From an uncultured Rivibacter sp. (GTDB lineage Bacteria; Pseudomonadota; Gammaproteobacteria; Burkholderiales; Burkholderiaceae), in NCBI GenBank assembly GCA_946480925.1, contig CAMLLU010000050.1, positions 1 to 41,322 of the forward strand: a stretch of DNA of 41,322 bases. The letters are read 5' to 3'. The notes under the pieces are model-generated. The model saw only the letters and a list, made by a program, of their open reading frames with translations, was not told where the DNA came from and ran no database searches. Each line of letters opens with the position of its first letter. Position 1 is the stretch's first letter. A program made the position numbers and the translations under genes. This document shows positions 7,909 to 16,618 of the stretch, one piece after another.

Positions 7909-8033
7909 GGCGGTCTCCGGTGGTGGAACGGTTGCCATGCTGGAGACAGCCGGGGGGCTGCGCGAGGCTGATGCGACGAGTCGCCGCCGCCGGGCGTGAA
8001 ACGCCGCCGGCATGTCGTGAAGAGAAAGCGCGG

Positions 8034-8534
8034 TCAGCCCACCTCGGTGGGCAGCGGCGCCGGCGGCTTGATCTCTTCGAGGCAGATCATCGAGCGCACG
8101 TTGGCCACGCCGCTGATCTGCATGAGCCGGTCGGTGAGGAACTGCGAGAGCGCCTTCAGGTCGCGCGCCACCACCTTGAGCAGGTAGTCGGAATCACCCG
8201 AAACCGTGTGGCATTCGAGGATCTCCGGGAACTGCCGGATCGTGTGTTCGAACTCGCGTACGCGGGCGAACTGTTCGGCCGTGATGTCCACGCTCACGAA
8301 GGCCATCACCGCATAGCCGAGCGCCTCGCGGTCCACCTGGGCGGTGTAGCCACGGATCACGCCGCGCTCCTCGAGCGCCTTCACGCGGCGAAAGCACTGC
8401 GGCGCCGACAGGTGCACCGCTGCCGACAGCTCCACGTTCGAGGCGCGGCCGGCACGCTGCAAATGGGTGAGCAGGCGGCGGTCGAGCGTGTCTACCGTGC
8501 TTGAAGGAGGGGTAATAGAGTGTGATTGATCCAT
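8034..8534 (-). CDS. Lrp/AsnC-family transcriptional regulator
   Basis: 166 aa. An N-terminal winged helix-turn-helix (about 15-62; LDRRLLTHLQRAGRASNVEL, then SAPQCFRRVKALEERGVI) is followed by the RAM ligand-binding domain (about 70-150; HTVSGDSDYLLKVVARDL). It is transcribed away from the ornithine aminotransferase gene with 131 bp between the starts, the usual arrangement for a local Lrp-type regulator and its amino-acid catabolic target. Expected to form dimers or octamers and respond to an amino acid, probably ornithine or arginine; that is inference from context. Confidence 0.92.
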   Translation of the reverse strand: MDQSHSITPPSSTVDTLDRRLLTHLQRAGRASNVELSAAVHLSAPQCFRRVKALEERGVIRGYTAQVDREALGYAVMAFVSVDITAEQFARVREFEHTIRQFPEILECHTVSGDSDYLLKVVARDLKALSQFLTDRLMQISGVANVRSMICLEEIKPPAPLPTEVG

Positions 8535-8550
8535 GGTGCGGCCTGTATGT

Positions 8551-8563
8551 GCAAGATCTTTGC
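8551..8563. promoter_or_regulatory. Candidate operator between the Lrp-type gene and rocD
   Basis: GCAA, five bases, then TTGC: a short inverted repeat in the 131-bp divergent intergenic region, 17 bp from the regulator start codon. Lrp-family sites are weak palindromes of this kind with an A/T centre. The arms are only four bases, so chance is a real possibility. Confidence 0.35.
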
Positions 8564-8665
8564 GTGATTCTGCGGCTGGCTACAACAAGTGGAAAGCACA
8601 TTGCGCCGCAGCATGGCTACAGTGCCTTGATTCCCCCAGCCAGTCACGACAGAACCGGAGACTCC

Positions 8666-9895
8666 ATGACCGCCCATCCCGGCTTTCCGCTCGAAGCCAG
8701 CCCCATCGCCCTCGAAGAGCGCTATGGCGCGCGCAACTACCACCCGCTGCCCGTGGTCCTCACCCGCGGCCAGGGCGTGTATCTGTGGGACGAGCAGGGG
8801 CGCCGGTATCTGGACATGATGTCGGCCTATTCGGCCGTCAGCTTCGGCCACAGCCATCCTCAGCTGGTCGAAGCGTTGGTCGCGCAGGCACGGCGACTGG
8901 CCGTGACCTCGCGTGCCTTCCATACCGACAAGCTCGGCGCCTTTTTGCAGCGCCTGTGCACCGCCACCGGCATGGACCGCGCACTGCCCATGAATTCAGG
9001 CGCCGAGGCGGTGGAAACCGCGCTGAAGGCCGCGCGCAAGTGGGGCTACACCGTCAAGGGCGTGCTCGAAGGGCGTGCGCAGATCATCGTGGCGGCCGAC
9101 AACTTCGCTGGCCGCACCACCACCATCGTGGGCTTCTCCACCGAGCCGCAATACCGCGCCGGCTTCGGCCCCTTCGCTCCCGGCTTCGTGACCGTGCCCT
9201 TCGGCGATGCGGCCGCACTCGAAGCCGCCATCACGCCCGACACCGTGGCCTTCCTCGTCGAGCCCATCCAGGGCGAGGCCGGCATCGTGGTGCCGCCCGC
9301 GGGCTACCTGAAGAAGGCGCGCGAGCTCTGCACGAAGCACAACGTGCTGCTCATCTGCGACGAGATCCAGACCGGCCTGGGCCGCACCGGTGCCTTGCTG
9401 GCCTGCGACCACGAAGGCATCCGCCCCGACGGGCTCACGCTTGGCAAGGCGCTGGGCGGCGGCCTGCTGCCGGTGAGCGCATTCCTGGCGCGTGAAGACG
9501 TGATGGCCGTGTTCACCCCCGGTGACCACGGCTCCACCTTCGGCGGCAACCCCTTGTCGGCCGCCGTGGGCAGCGCGGCGCTGCAGCTGCTCGAAGAGGA
9601 AAAGCTCTCCGAGCGTGCGGCTGCCAGCGGCGAAGCGTTGATGACCGAGCTGCGGGCACTGGGCCACCCGGCCGTCCGCGAAGTGCGCGGCAAGGGCCTG
9701 CTCATCGGCGTGGAGATCGACCCGGCATTCGCCAGCGCGCGTGCCGTGTGCGAAGGCCTGATGCACGAAGGCGTGCTCACCAAGGACACCCATGGCACCG
9801 TGGTGCGCCTGGCGCCGCCGCTCGTCATCGAACGGGCGCAGATCGCCGAGGCCGTGCAGGCGCTGCGCCGCGTGCTGGCGTCCCTGGTCAGGTAA
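8666..9895 (+). CDS. rocD: Ornithine aminotransferase
   Basis: 409 aa PLP enzyme (class III aminotransferase) moving the delta-amino group of ornithine to 2-oxoglutarate, giving glutamate semialdehyde on the arginine/ornithine breakdown route to glutamate and proline. Visible marks: ERYGARNYHPLPVV near the N-terminus, typical of ornithine aminotransferases; SGAEAVETALKAARKWGY (111-128); the PLP-aspartate motif CDEIQTGLGRTG (231-242); and the Schiff-base lysine K261 in LTLGKALGGGLLPVSA. Start at ATG 8666, after CCGGAG. Divergent from an Lrp-type regulator likely to control it. A hairpin without T-run at 9916-9934 follows the gene. Confidence 0.93.
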   Translation: MTAHPGFPLEASPIALEERYGARNYHPLPVVLTRGQGVYLWDEQGRRYLDMMSAYSAVSFGHSHPQLVEALVAQARRLAVTSRAFHTDKLGAFLQRLCTATGMDRALPMNSGAEAVETALKAARKWGYTVKGVLEGRAQIIVAADNFAGRTTTIVGFSTEPQYRAGFGPFAPGFVTVPFGDAAALEAAITPDTVAFLVEPIQGEAGIVVPPAGYLKKARELCTKHNVLLICDEIQTGLGRTGALLACDHEGIRPDGLTLGKALGGGLLPVSAFLAREDVMAVFTPGDHGSTFGGNPLSAAVGSAALQLLEEEKLSERAAASGEALMTELRALGHPAVREVRGKGLLIGVEIDPAFASARAVCEGLMHEGVLTKDTHGTVVRLAPPLVIERAQIAEAVQALRRVLASLVR

Positions 9896-9989
9896 GCCAG
9901 GTAAAGCCTGCAAGCGCGCGGCGGAGGGCCGCGCCGCTGCGGTATCGTCCATCCTTCCGGGCGACCCTGCCCACAGGGATGAGACGACG

Positions 9990-11285
9990 ATGGCCGACCT
10001 GATTCAAGAACCCACCAACAACGTTTCGACCACGCGCCGCACGCTCCTCGGCGCAATGGGCGCCGTGGCGATCGTGCCGTTGGGCCTCACGGGCTGCGGC
10101 GGCAGCCGCGACGAGCCCGCCAACATCCGCTTCGTCAACGCCACGCTCGACTTCGGCAACATCACGGCCCAGCTGGATACCGACACGCTGGCCACGCTGC
10201 AGCCCGGCGACGCCACCGGCTTCATCGGCATCAGCGACGACTCCAAGACATTGCGCCTGAAGGCCGACGGAGTGACGCTGGTGGAGCAGGGCATCAACCC
10301 GGGCCGCAAGAGCTACATCACCGCGCTGCTCTACGGCAGCAGCGGCAGCCTGCAGCTCGCGGTCTACGAAGAAGGCGAGGGCGAGCCCGGCAGCGGCGAA
10401 TGCAAGGTGCGCTTCTTCAACGGCAGCGACAACAGCAGCCTCGACCTCTTTCTCACCAGCGCCAGTGCCGACATCAAGGTCGTGCCGCCGGCCGTATCGG
10501 GCACGGGAGAGCTGCAGTTCAGCAGCTATGCGCAGATCTCGAGCGGCTCGCGCCGCCTGCGCATCACCCAGACCGGCAATCGCGACGACGTGCGGCTGGA
10601 CGTGGCCTCTGTCGAGCTGCCGAGCGAGGGCGTTGTGACCATCGTGGCGCTGCCCACGCGTAGCGCCAAACTGCTGCAGGCGGTGGTTCTGGTGCAAGAG
10701 GGCGGCTCGACGAAGCTGTCCAATGCCTTCGGCCGCGTCGTGTTCGTCAATGCGCTGGTGAGTACGGCCATGGCAGCGCCGCAGATCGACACGACCGTGC
10801 GGCCCGCGCTGGCCGGCGGCGGCACCAGCGAAGCCGTGAACGTGGCCACTGGCGACCGCGCACTCGGCTTCACGGTCAACGGCAGCGCGCTCACGCAGCA
10901 ACGCACCATGGCCGCGGCCACGGACACCACCTGCGCGGTCTACGGCGAGACGAGCTCGCCGCAGCTGGCCTTCCTGTCGGACGACAACCGCAGCTCCACC
11001 GTCACGACGCAGGTGAAGCTGCGGCTCGCCAACTTCGCTGTGGGCGTGAGCAGCGCCACGCTGCTGGTGGACTTGAGCTCCGCGAACGTGACGGCTGAGT
11101 ATGGCGCTGCGTCGGACTATGCGCAGGTGGCTGTGGGCGAGCGCGACCTTGCAGTGGCCGGCCCTACAGGTGCCACGCTGGCGAGCCTTGCCGATCAGAC
11201 GCTGGTGACCGAGGGGGTCTACACGCTGTTCCTCCTCGGTGCGGCGGGGGCCACGCCGCAGCTCGTGCTGCGGCGCGACCGCTGA
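9990..11285 (+). CDS. Putative Tat-exported lipoprotein with DUF4397-like repeats
   Basis: 431 aa. The N-terminus STTRRTLLGAMGA carries a twin arginine (R16-R17) and is followed by a lipobox LTGC (33-36, Cys36 the lipidated residue), so a folded, lipid-anchored envelope protein is predicted. The rest is beta-rich with repeated units of the type IRFVNATLDFG..., VRFFNGSDNSSLDLFL, VVFVNALVST and LRLANFAVGVS, each followed by a YITALLYG- or TIVALPTR-like strand; this is the DUF4397 pattern. Start at ATG 9990; the longer frame from 9792 overlaps rocD. Possibly transcribed with rocD (94 bp apart), though no common role is evident. Function unknown. Confidence 0.8.
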   Translation: MADLIQEPTNNVSTTRRTLLGAMGAVAIVPLGLTGCGGSRDEPANIRFVNATLDFGNITAQLDTDTLATLQPGDATGFIGISDDSKTLRLKADGVTLVEQGINPGRKSYITALLYGSSGSLQLAVYEEGEGEPGSGECKVRFFNGSDNSSLDLFLTSASADIKVVPPAVSGTGELQFSSYAQISSGSRRLRITQTGNRDDVRLDVASVELPSEGVVTIVALPTRSAKLLQAVVLVQEGGSTKLSNAFGRVVFVNALVSTAMAAPQIDTTVRPALAGGGTSEAVNVATGDRALGFTVNGSALTQQRTMAAATDTTCAVYGETSSPQLAFLSDDNRSSTVTTQVKLRLANFAVGVSSATLLVDLSSANVTAEYGAASDYAQVAVGERDLAVAGPTGATLASLADQTLVTEGVYTLFLLGAAGATPQLVLRRDR

Positions 11286-11290
11286 GGCAG

Positions 11291-11311
11291 AAGGCCGCGT
11301 CGCGCGGCCTT
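11291..11311. terminator. Hairpin terminator between convergent genes
   Basis: A perfect 9-bp stem AAGGCCGCG / CGCGGCCTT with a TCG loop, followed on the plus strand by the pyrimidine run CCCCTTCTCTCTTT. It lies between the ends of the DUF4397-type lipoprotein gene and the exported protein gene. The T-tract is imperfect. Confidence 0.6.
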
Positions 11312-11323
11312 CCCCTTCTCTCT

Positions 11324-12637
11324 TTAGAGCGCCCCTGCCTTGGTGCGCAGCCTGAAGGTGTACTTCGAGGCACTGGTGCCCGAGGCCACCCACCAGAACT
11401 CGTCCATCGTGCCGAGGTGCTCGTAGGGTCCCCAATCCACGCCGTTCGGCCAGAACTGCGGCACCGCGTCCAGCACGATCAGCCGTGACTCGATGTTCTC
11501 GAGCGTGTCGCTGGTGAGGAACTGGTTCGACACCTTGCCGGCTGGCGTGTTCTTCGACGAGAACGTGACCCATTCGGTCTTGATGAAGCCGCAGCGGTTG
11601 GTCACGCGCGCCGCCACGAAACCGACGAAGTCATGGCCCTGGGTGTTGGGGATCAATGCTTCGCTGGCGCCCGCCACTGCACCCGCTACCGCTGCCACTG
11701 CCGCGCCATACGGCCCGCCTGCAGCAGAAGCCACGCCGGCGACTGCCGTCATTGCAGAGACGATGCCTGCCTTGATGTCCGCCAGGTCCGAGTTGTCCTG
11801 CTCCTGTGCAGCGACCGACACCAGCACGCTCTGGTCATGGGCCAACGTTCCAGACCAGAACACCGGGTTGTTGACCAGCGACTGGTCCTGGTTGGTCCAG
11901 CCGTTCTCGTTCACCGTGGCGCCGTTGTAGGCCTGGTAGTAGTCGTCGGCGCTGGGCAGGCGCTTCTGGTTCGATGAGTCGCCCGGGCCGATGCGTCCCA
12001 CCTTGACGTACAGCTCGTCGCGGTCGCCATCACCGCTGGTGCTCGACGTCTGGTTGACGGTCATCTTCGTCAGCTCGAGAGTCACCTTGCGCGAAGGCCC
12101 GGTGCTGCAGGCGTAGGCATCGGCCGGCTGCGGCTTGGGCAGATGCACCAGCGTCGAGGGCAGCACGCCGTACACCTTGTCGTCGAGCAGGCTCTTGCGC
12201 GACTTCACCACCAGCCGGTAGTTCTGGTTGGCGCCTGTGGTGTTGAAGCGCGGCACCGCGGGATACACGCTGATCTGGAACACGGTGCTCGGCAGCTGAA
12301 GCACGGCGGCAGGCAGGTCGCCGCCGGCGATCTTCTGGTCGTCGCCCGGCAGCACTTTGTAGAGCTCCCACTTCGCGCTCACGGCCGGGCTCTTGCCGCT
12401 CCAGCGCACGCACAGCTTGTCCGGGGCCTCGACGAAGCTGAGCTGGCGCGTCCAGGCCGGAGGGAATTCGCCACCTTCGCTGCAGGGCAGGTGGGCGACT
12501 TCCACGGTGCCGTTGATCTGCAGCAGGCCGGGTGGCGGCGGGTTGATGATGATCTGTGCCTGGGCGGCCGTGCCTTGCGCGAGCAGGCACAGCCCCAGCC
12601 AGGCCCAGGCGGGCAGGTGTCGATATGCGGTCGTCAT
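11324..12637 (-). CDS. Unrecognised exported protein with a long Ala/Gly hydrophobic segment
   Basis: 437 aa; I do not recognise the family. A signal peptide ends at about residue 27 (TAAQA/Q). Residues 28-280 look beta-rich and include a likely disulfide region (C52, C76) and an acidic loop SGDGDRDELYVKVGRIGPGD (201-220), then VFWSGTLAHDQSVLVSVAAQ. Residues about 289-329 are a nearly uncharged Ala/Gly/Val run with glycine-zipper spacing and a GGPYG turn in the middle, long enough for a membrane-inserting hairpin. The beta-like sequence resumes afterwards (DFVGFVAARVTNRCGF) to the end. Start ATG 12637 has AGGGAG seven bases upstream; an ATG at 12664 overlapping the previous stop as ATGA is the alternative. 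The two genes form one unit. A secreted membrane-active protein is possible but unproven. Confidence 0.7.
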   Translation of the reverse strand: MTTAYRHLPAWAWLGLCLLAQGTAAQAQIIINPPPPGLLQINGTVEVAHLPCSEGGEFPPAWTRQLSFVEAPDKLCVRWSGKSPAVSAKWELYKVLPGDDQKIAGGDLPAAVLQLPSTVFQISVYPAVPRFNTTGANQNYRLVVKSRKSLLDDKVYGVLPSTLVHLPKPQPADAYACSTGPSRKVTLELTKMTVNQTSSTSGDGDRDELYVKVGRIGPGDSSNQKRLPSADDYYQAYNGATVNENGWTNQDQSLVNNPVFWSGTLAHDQSVLVSVAAQEQDNSDLADIKAGIVSAMTAVAGVASAAGGPYGAAVAAVAGAVAGASEALIPNTQGHDFVGFVAARVTNRCGFIKTEWVTFSSKNTPAGKVSNQFLTSDTLENIESRLIVLDAVPQFWPNGVDWGPYEHLGTMDEFWWVASGTSASKYTFRLRTKAGAL

Positions 12638-12660
12638 GGCGATGCTCCCTGAAGCTTCGG

Positions 12661-12936
12661 TCATTCCAGGCCCGCGGCCACTTCCTGGGCTGCGCGCTCG
12701 AAGGTTGCCGTGGCGGCCTCGAGCAGCGCCCGGCTCTGCGTATCGAGCGACACGCGCTCGAGCTGCGTCATCACCGCCTGCGCGGCTGCCAGCTTGCGCA
12801 GGCCAGGGTTGTTGTCGGGGATCTTCTTCAGCTTGCCGCCGGGGGTGATGCCCCAGCCGCCGCCGTCGCTGCCGGCGCCGCCGAGAACGAGTACGAACAC
12901 CTGCGCACGTGTCACGTGGGGGATGATGGTGGACAT
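12661..12936 (-). CDS. Small unknown protein, first gene of the two-gene unit
   Basis: 91 aa; no family recognised. Start at ATG 12936, with AGGAG nine to ten bases upstream. Residues 11-20 are hydrophobic (AQVFVLVLGG), followed by a Gly-rich loop (AGSDGGGWGITPGGKLKK) and an Ala/Glu-rich helical second half (QAVMTQLERVSLDTQ..., AATATFERAAQEVAAGLE). No clear signal peptide, so probably cytoplasmic or peripheral. Its stop overlaps an in-frame ATG of the exported protein gene as ATGA, so the two are co-transcribed and perhaps translationally coupled. A chaperone or immunity-like partner of the exported protein is one reading, but only position supports it. Confidence 0.6.
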   Translation of the reverse strand: MSTIIPHVTRAQVFVLVLGGAGSDGGGWGITPGGKLKKIPDNNPGLRKLAAAQAVMTQLERVSLDTQSRALLEAATATFERAAQEVAAGLE

Positions 12937-13167
12937 GTTGTGTAGCTCCTGAAGGTGAGTTGAAGCGGCCCGCACCGGGCCTGCCGCAGCGGCTGCACTC
13001 GCGCAGTCGCCGTGCCTTCACTTTCGGAACCACGCACCCACAGATGGCCCACGGATTTGAAAACTAGGGGCCCGCGATTCGGGGGGCTTCGATAAGGATG
13101 GGAGCGTTAAATGACGACGCTGCGGCAGCGTGGCACCGCGCCTCAGCGAAGGCCTCCGAGGCCGCAG

Positions 13168-14371
13168 TCACCCCTTGAACGGGTTGTGCTCGGCCAGTTC
13201 GTTCACGTAAGCCTCGATGCCGGCGTCCTCTCGCTCGAGGTAACGCCGCACCGCGCCGGCAAAGCGCGCGTCGGCCAGCCAGTGCGCCGACCACGTGCGC
13301 ACCGGCATCAGCCCGCGCGCCATCTTGTGCTCGCCCTGCGCGCCGCCTTCGAAACGCTGGTAGCCGTTGGTGATGCACCACTCGAGCGGCTGGTAGTAGC
13401 AGGCCTCGAAATGCAGGCAGTTCACCGGCTCGGTGGTGCCCCAGTAGCGCCCGAAGGCGTTGCCGCGTGCCGGGTCGAGTGCCACCAGCGAGCAGCCGAT
13501 GGCGTGGCCCGCACGCATGGCGGTGAACAACACCCAGTGTTCGGGCATGGTGGCTGCCATTTCGGCAAAGAACCCGCGCGTGAGATAGGGCGTGGAGTGG
13601 TGCGCGCGGTAGGTGCTGCGGTAGCAGCGGTAGAAGAAGTCCCAGTCCGCCTCACGGATCTGCGAGCCCTGGCGTGTGTCGAACACCACGCCGGCCTCGC
13701 GCACGTAGCGCCGCTCCTGCAGCATCTTGCGGCGCTTGTCGCGCTGCAGGGTGGCAGCAAATTCGGCGAAGTCCGCATAGGGCTGCGGCTCGCGGTTGAC
13801 CCAGTGGAACTGCACGGTGCTGCGCTCCATCCAGCCCTGCTGGCGCACTGCGTCGCGATCGGCCTCGTCGATGAACAGCACATGGGCTGAAGAGAGGCCG
13901 CCGTCCTCGGCGTATTGCTCCATCGCCTGCAGGAGCAGCAAGCGCGCGGTCGCATCGCGCGCGAGCAGCCGCGGGCCGGGCACCGGCGTGAACGGCACTG
14001 CCGCGAGCAGCTTGGGGTAGTAGCGTCCACCGGCACGTTCCCAGGCGTCGGCCCACGCCCAGTCGAACACGTATTCGCCATACGAGTGGCTCTTCAGGTA
14101 CAGCGGGCACGCGGCCAGCAACGAGGCCTCCTGCATCACGCACAGGAACTGCGGCGCCCAGCCCGTGTCGGCAATGGCGCTGGCGGACCGGTGCAACGCC
14201 AGCAGGTACTCGTGGCGCATGAAGGGCGTGGCCTGCGGGCTGGCCTCCACGAGGCTGTTCCACGCAGCGGCGTCGATGTTCGCGGGGTCATCGATCACGA
14301 GCACGCGCGTCGCGGACTCGGCGGTACCATCGTCGCGTCCCTTGTCGTCCTTGCTGCTGCTCGTCGTGCTC
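13168..14371 (-). CDS. FemAB/GNAT-like acyltransferase (COG3146 type)
   Basis: 401 aa predicted cytoplasmic protein with a GNAT/FemAB-like fold; the true 5' base is 14373, the ATG reading 14373-14371. Typical marks are SPQATPFMRHEYLLAL, a first acyltransferase half with ACPLYLKSHSYGEYVFDW, the basic segment LQRDKRRKMLQERRYV, RAHHSTPYLTRGFF, GCSLVALDPARGNAFGRYWG, and the C-terminal LHFEACYYQPLEWCI and FEGGAQGEHKMARGLMP. This family is widespread in proteobacteria as a conserved acyltransferase without a settled substrate. The first 20 residues are low-complexity (STTSSSKDDKGRDDG), so translation might begin further in. The start codon shares bases with the nadE start on the other strand. Confidence 0.85.
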
Positions 14372-16069
14372 ATGTCTTCTCACACACCATCGCTGAAGAT
14401 CGCATTGGTCCAGTTCAACGCCACCGTGGGCGACCTCGCCGGCAACGTGGCACGTGTCGTCGATGCGGCACGCCGCGCCTACAGCAGAGGGGCGAGGGTG
14501 GTGCTGGCGCCCGAGCTGGCGTTGTGCGGTTATCCGCCGGAGGACTTGCTGTTGCGCCCGTCGTTCCTGCGCGCCTGCGAAGAGGCGCTGGCCGATTGCG
14601 CGCGCCAACTGGCCGACCTGCCCGGGCTGCATGTGGTGGTGGGCCATCCGCGCGCGCTCGAGGGTTCCAGCGGCGATGTTCGCACGCGCTCATGGACCGT
14701 GCAGCAGCGGGTGAATGCAGCCTCGGTGCTAGCAGGCGGCAAGGTCATCGGCACCTACGCGAAGCGTGAGCTGCCCAACTACCAGGTGTTCGACGAGCGA
14801 CGCTATTTCGTCTCGGGGCGTGATGTCGGCCTCGCACCGCTCGTGTTCGAGGTAGACGGCTTGCGCCTGGGCTTGCTGATTTGCGAGGACGCGTGGTTCG
14901 ACGAGCCCTCGGCAGCGGCCAAGGCCGCGGGAGCCCAGGCGCTGCTGGTGCTCAACGCCTCGCCGTTCCACCTGGACAAGGGCAACGAACGCGAGGAACG
15001 CATGTCAGCGCGCGCCCGCTCGCTCGGCCTGCCGCTGCTGTATGCCCACCTGGTGGGCGGGCAGGACGAAGTGGTGTTCGACGGCGCCTCGTTTGCCGTC
15101 GATGCGCATGGCGTGCTCTGCGCACGCGCGCCCAGCTTCGAGGCGGCCGAGCTGCTGGTGGACGTGGCCGCTGACGGGCAGGTGCGCGGGCCCGTGGTGG
15201 AACTGCCTGGCCTCGAGGCCCAGGCATGGAGCGCGCTCGTCACGGGGGTGCGCGACTACCTCGGCAAGAACAGCTTCCCCGGCGCGATCATCGGCCTGTC
15301 CGGCGGCATCGACTCGGCGCTGGTGCTGGCGATCGCCGTCGATGCGCTAGGCGCCGACAAGGTGCGCGCGGTGATGATGCCCTCGCCCTATACGGCCGAC
15401 ATCTCGTGGATCGACTCGCGCGACATGGCTCGACGCGTGAAGGTGCAGTACGACGAGATCTCCATCGTGCCGATGTTCGAGGCGTTCAAGGCGAGTCTCG
15501 CGAACGAATTTGCAGGCCTGCCCGAAGACGCCACCGAAGAGAACATCCAGGCCCGCATCCGCGGCACGCTGCTGATGGCGCTGAGCAACAAGACCGGGCG
15601 CATCGTGCTGACCACCGGCAACAAGAGCGAAATGGCCACCGGCTACTGCACGCTTTATGGCGACATGGCCGGCGGCTTTGCGGTGATCAAGGACGTGGCG
15701 AAGACCCTGGTGTACCGCCTGACCCGCTGGCGCAACGAAGAGGCGAAGCGCCAGGGGCAGGAGCCGCCGATCCCCGAGCGCATCATCACCCGCGCGCCCT
15801 CGGCCGAACTGCGCCCGAACCAGACCGACCAGGACAGCCTGCCGCCTTACGAGGTGCTTGACGCCATCCTCGCGCGTTACATGGAAGACGACCAGTCCAT
15901 CGACGAGATCGTCGCGGCCGGTTACAGCGCGGCCGACGTCGAGCGCGTCACGCGGCTCATCAAGATCAACGAATACAAGCGTCGCCAGGCGCCTGTGGGC
16001 ATCCGCATCACGCACCGGGCCTTCGGTCGTGACTGGCGCTATCCGATCACGTCCAAATTCCGTGCCTGA
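14372..16069 (+). CDS. nadE: Glutamine-dependent NAD+ synthetase
   Basis: 565 aa, two domains. The N-terminal nitrilase-like amidase (about 7-270) takes ammonia from glutamine; its triad is E48 (APELALCGYPPEDLL), K131 (YAKRELPNYQVFDE) and C171 (LLICEDAWF). The C-terminal synthetase (about 285-565) adenylates and amidates nicotinate adenine dinucleotide; the ATP loop is GLSGGIDSALV (SGGIDS 310-315), with TTGNKSEMATGYCTLYGD and SAELRPNQTDQDSLPPYE. The start at ATG 14372 fits the family (conserved sequence begins SLKIALVQFNATVGD), but it has no Shine-Dalgarno and overlaps the opposite gene's start; GTG 14366 is an alternative. The P-II gene follows, and P-II control of this enzyme class is known. 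Confidence 0.95.
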   Translation: MSSHTPSLKIALVQFNATVGDLAGNVARVVDAARRAYSRGARVVLAPELALCGYPPEDLLLRPSFLRACEEALADCARQLADLPGLHVVVGHPRALEGSSGDVRTRSWTVQQRVNAASVLAGGKVIGTYAKRELPNYQVFDERRYFVSGRDVGLAPLVFEVDGLRLGLLICEDAWFDEPSAAAKAAGAQALLVLNASPFHLDKGNEREERMSARARSLGLPLLYAHLVGGQDEVVFDGASFAVDAHGVLCARAPSFEAAELLVDVAADGQVRGPVVELPGLEAQAWSALVTGVRDYLGKNSFPGAIIGLSGGIDSALVLAIAVDALGADKVRAVMMPSPYTADISWIDSRDMARRVKVQYDEISIVPMFEAFKASLANEFAGLPEDATEENIQARIRGTLLMALSNKTGRIVLTTGNKSEMATGYCTLYGDMAGGFAVIKDVAKTLVYRLTRWRNEEAKRQGQEPPIPERIITRAPSAELRPNQTDQDSLPPYEVLDAILARYMEDDQSIDEIVAAGYSAADVERVTRLIKINEYKRRQAPVGIRITHRAFGRDWRYPITSKFRA

Positions 16070-16169
16070 ACGCAGGCGTTGCGGCCTGCAACGGTGCGGC
16101 AAGCACCACGATGGGTTGCATGAGACGCGCATCAAAGTTGCATAGCCCATGCTGATGTTCCATGCTTAA

Positions 16170-16544
<375 letters not shown>

Positions 16545-16560
16545 CGCACGTCGCTCCGCC

Positions 16561-16595
16561 AAGAAGAAAGCCCGCCATCGGCGGGCTTTCTTCTT
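16561..16595. terminator. Strong bidirectional terminator between glnB and the LOG gene
   Basis: A perfect 16-bp stem: AAGAAGAAAGCCCGCC at 16561-16576 pairs with 16580-16595 around an ATC loop. The plus side runs into TTTCTTCTTTCTC and the minus side into a similar T-rich run, so it can serve both convergent genes. Confidence 0.9.
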
Positions 16596-16618
16596 TCTCG
16601 GTCTGTTTTGGGCGCGGC

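Noticed and set aside
7913..7947. GTCTCC/GGAGAC pairing that would cover the ribosome-binding site of the DUF2306-type gene
   Set aside because: Only six pairs with a loop of more than 20 bases; expected by chance.
13151..13163. GGCCTCCGAGGCC as terminator of the acyltransferase gene
   Set aside because: Five-pair stem without T-run; too weak to call.
14165..14371. N-terminal extension of nadE
   Set aside because: The added residues lie opposite the acyltransferase gene and do not resemble any NAD synthetase; conserved sequence begins just after ATG 14372.
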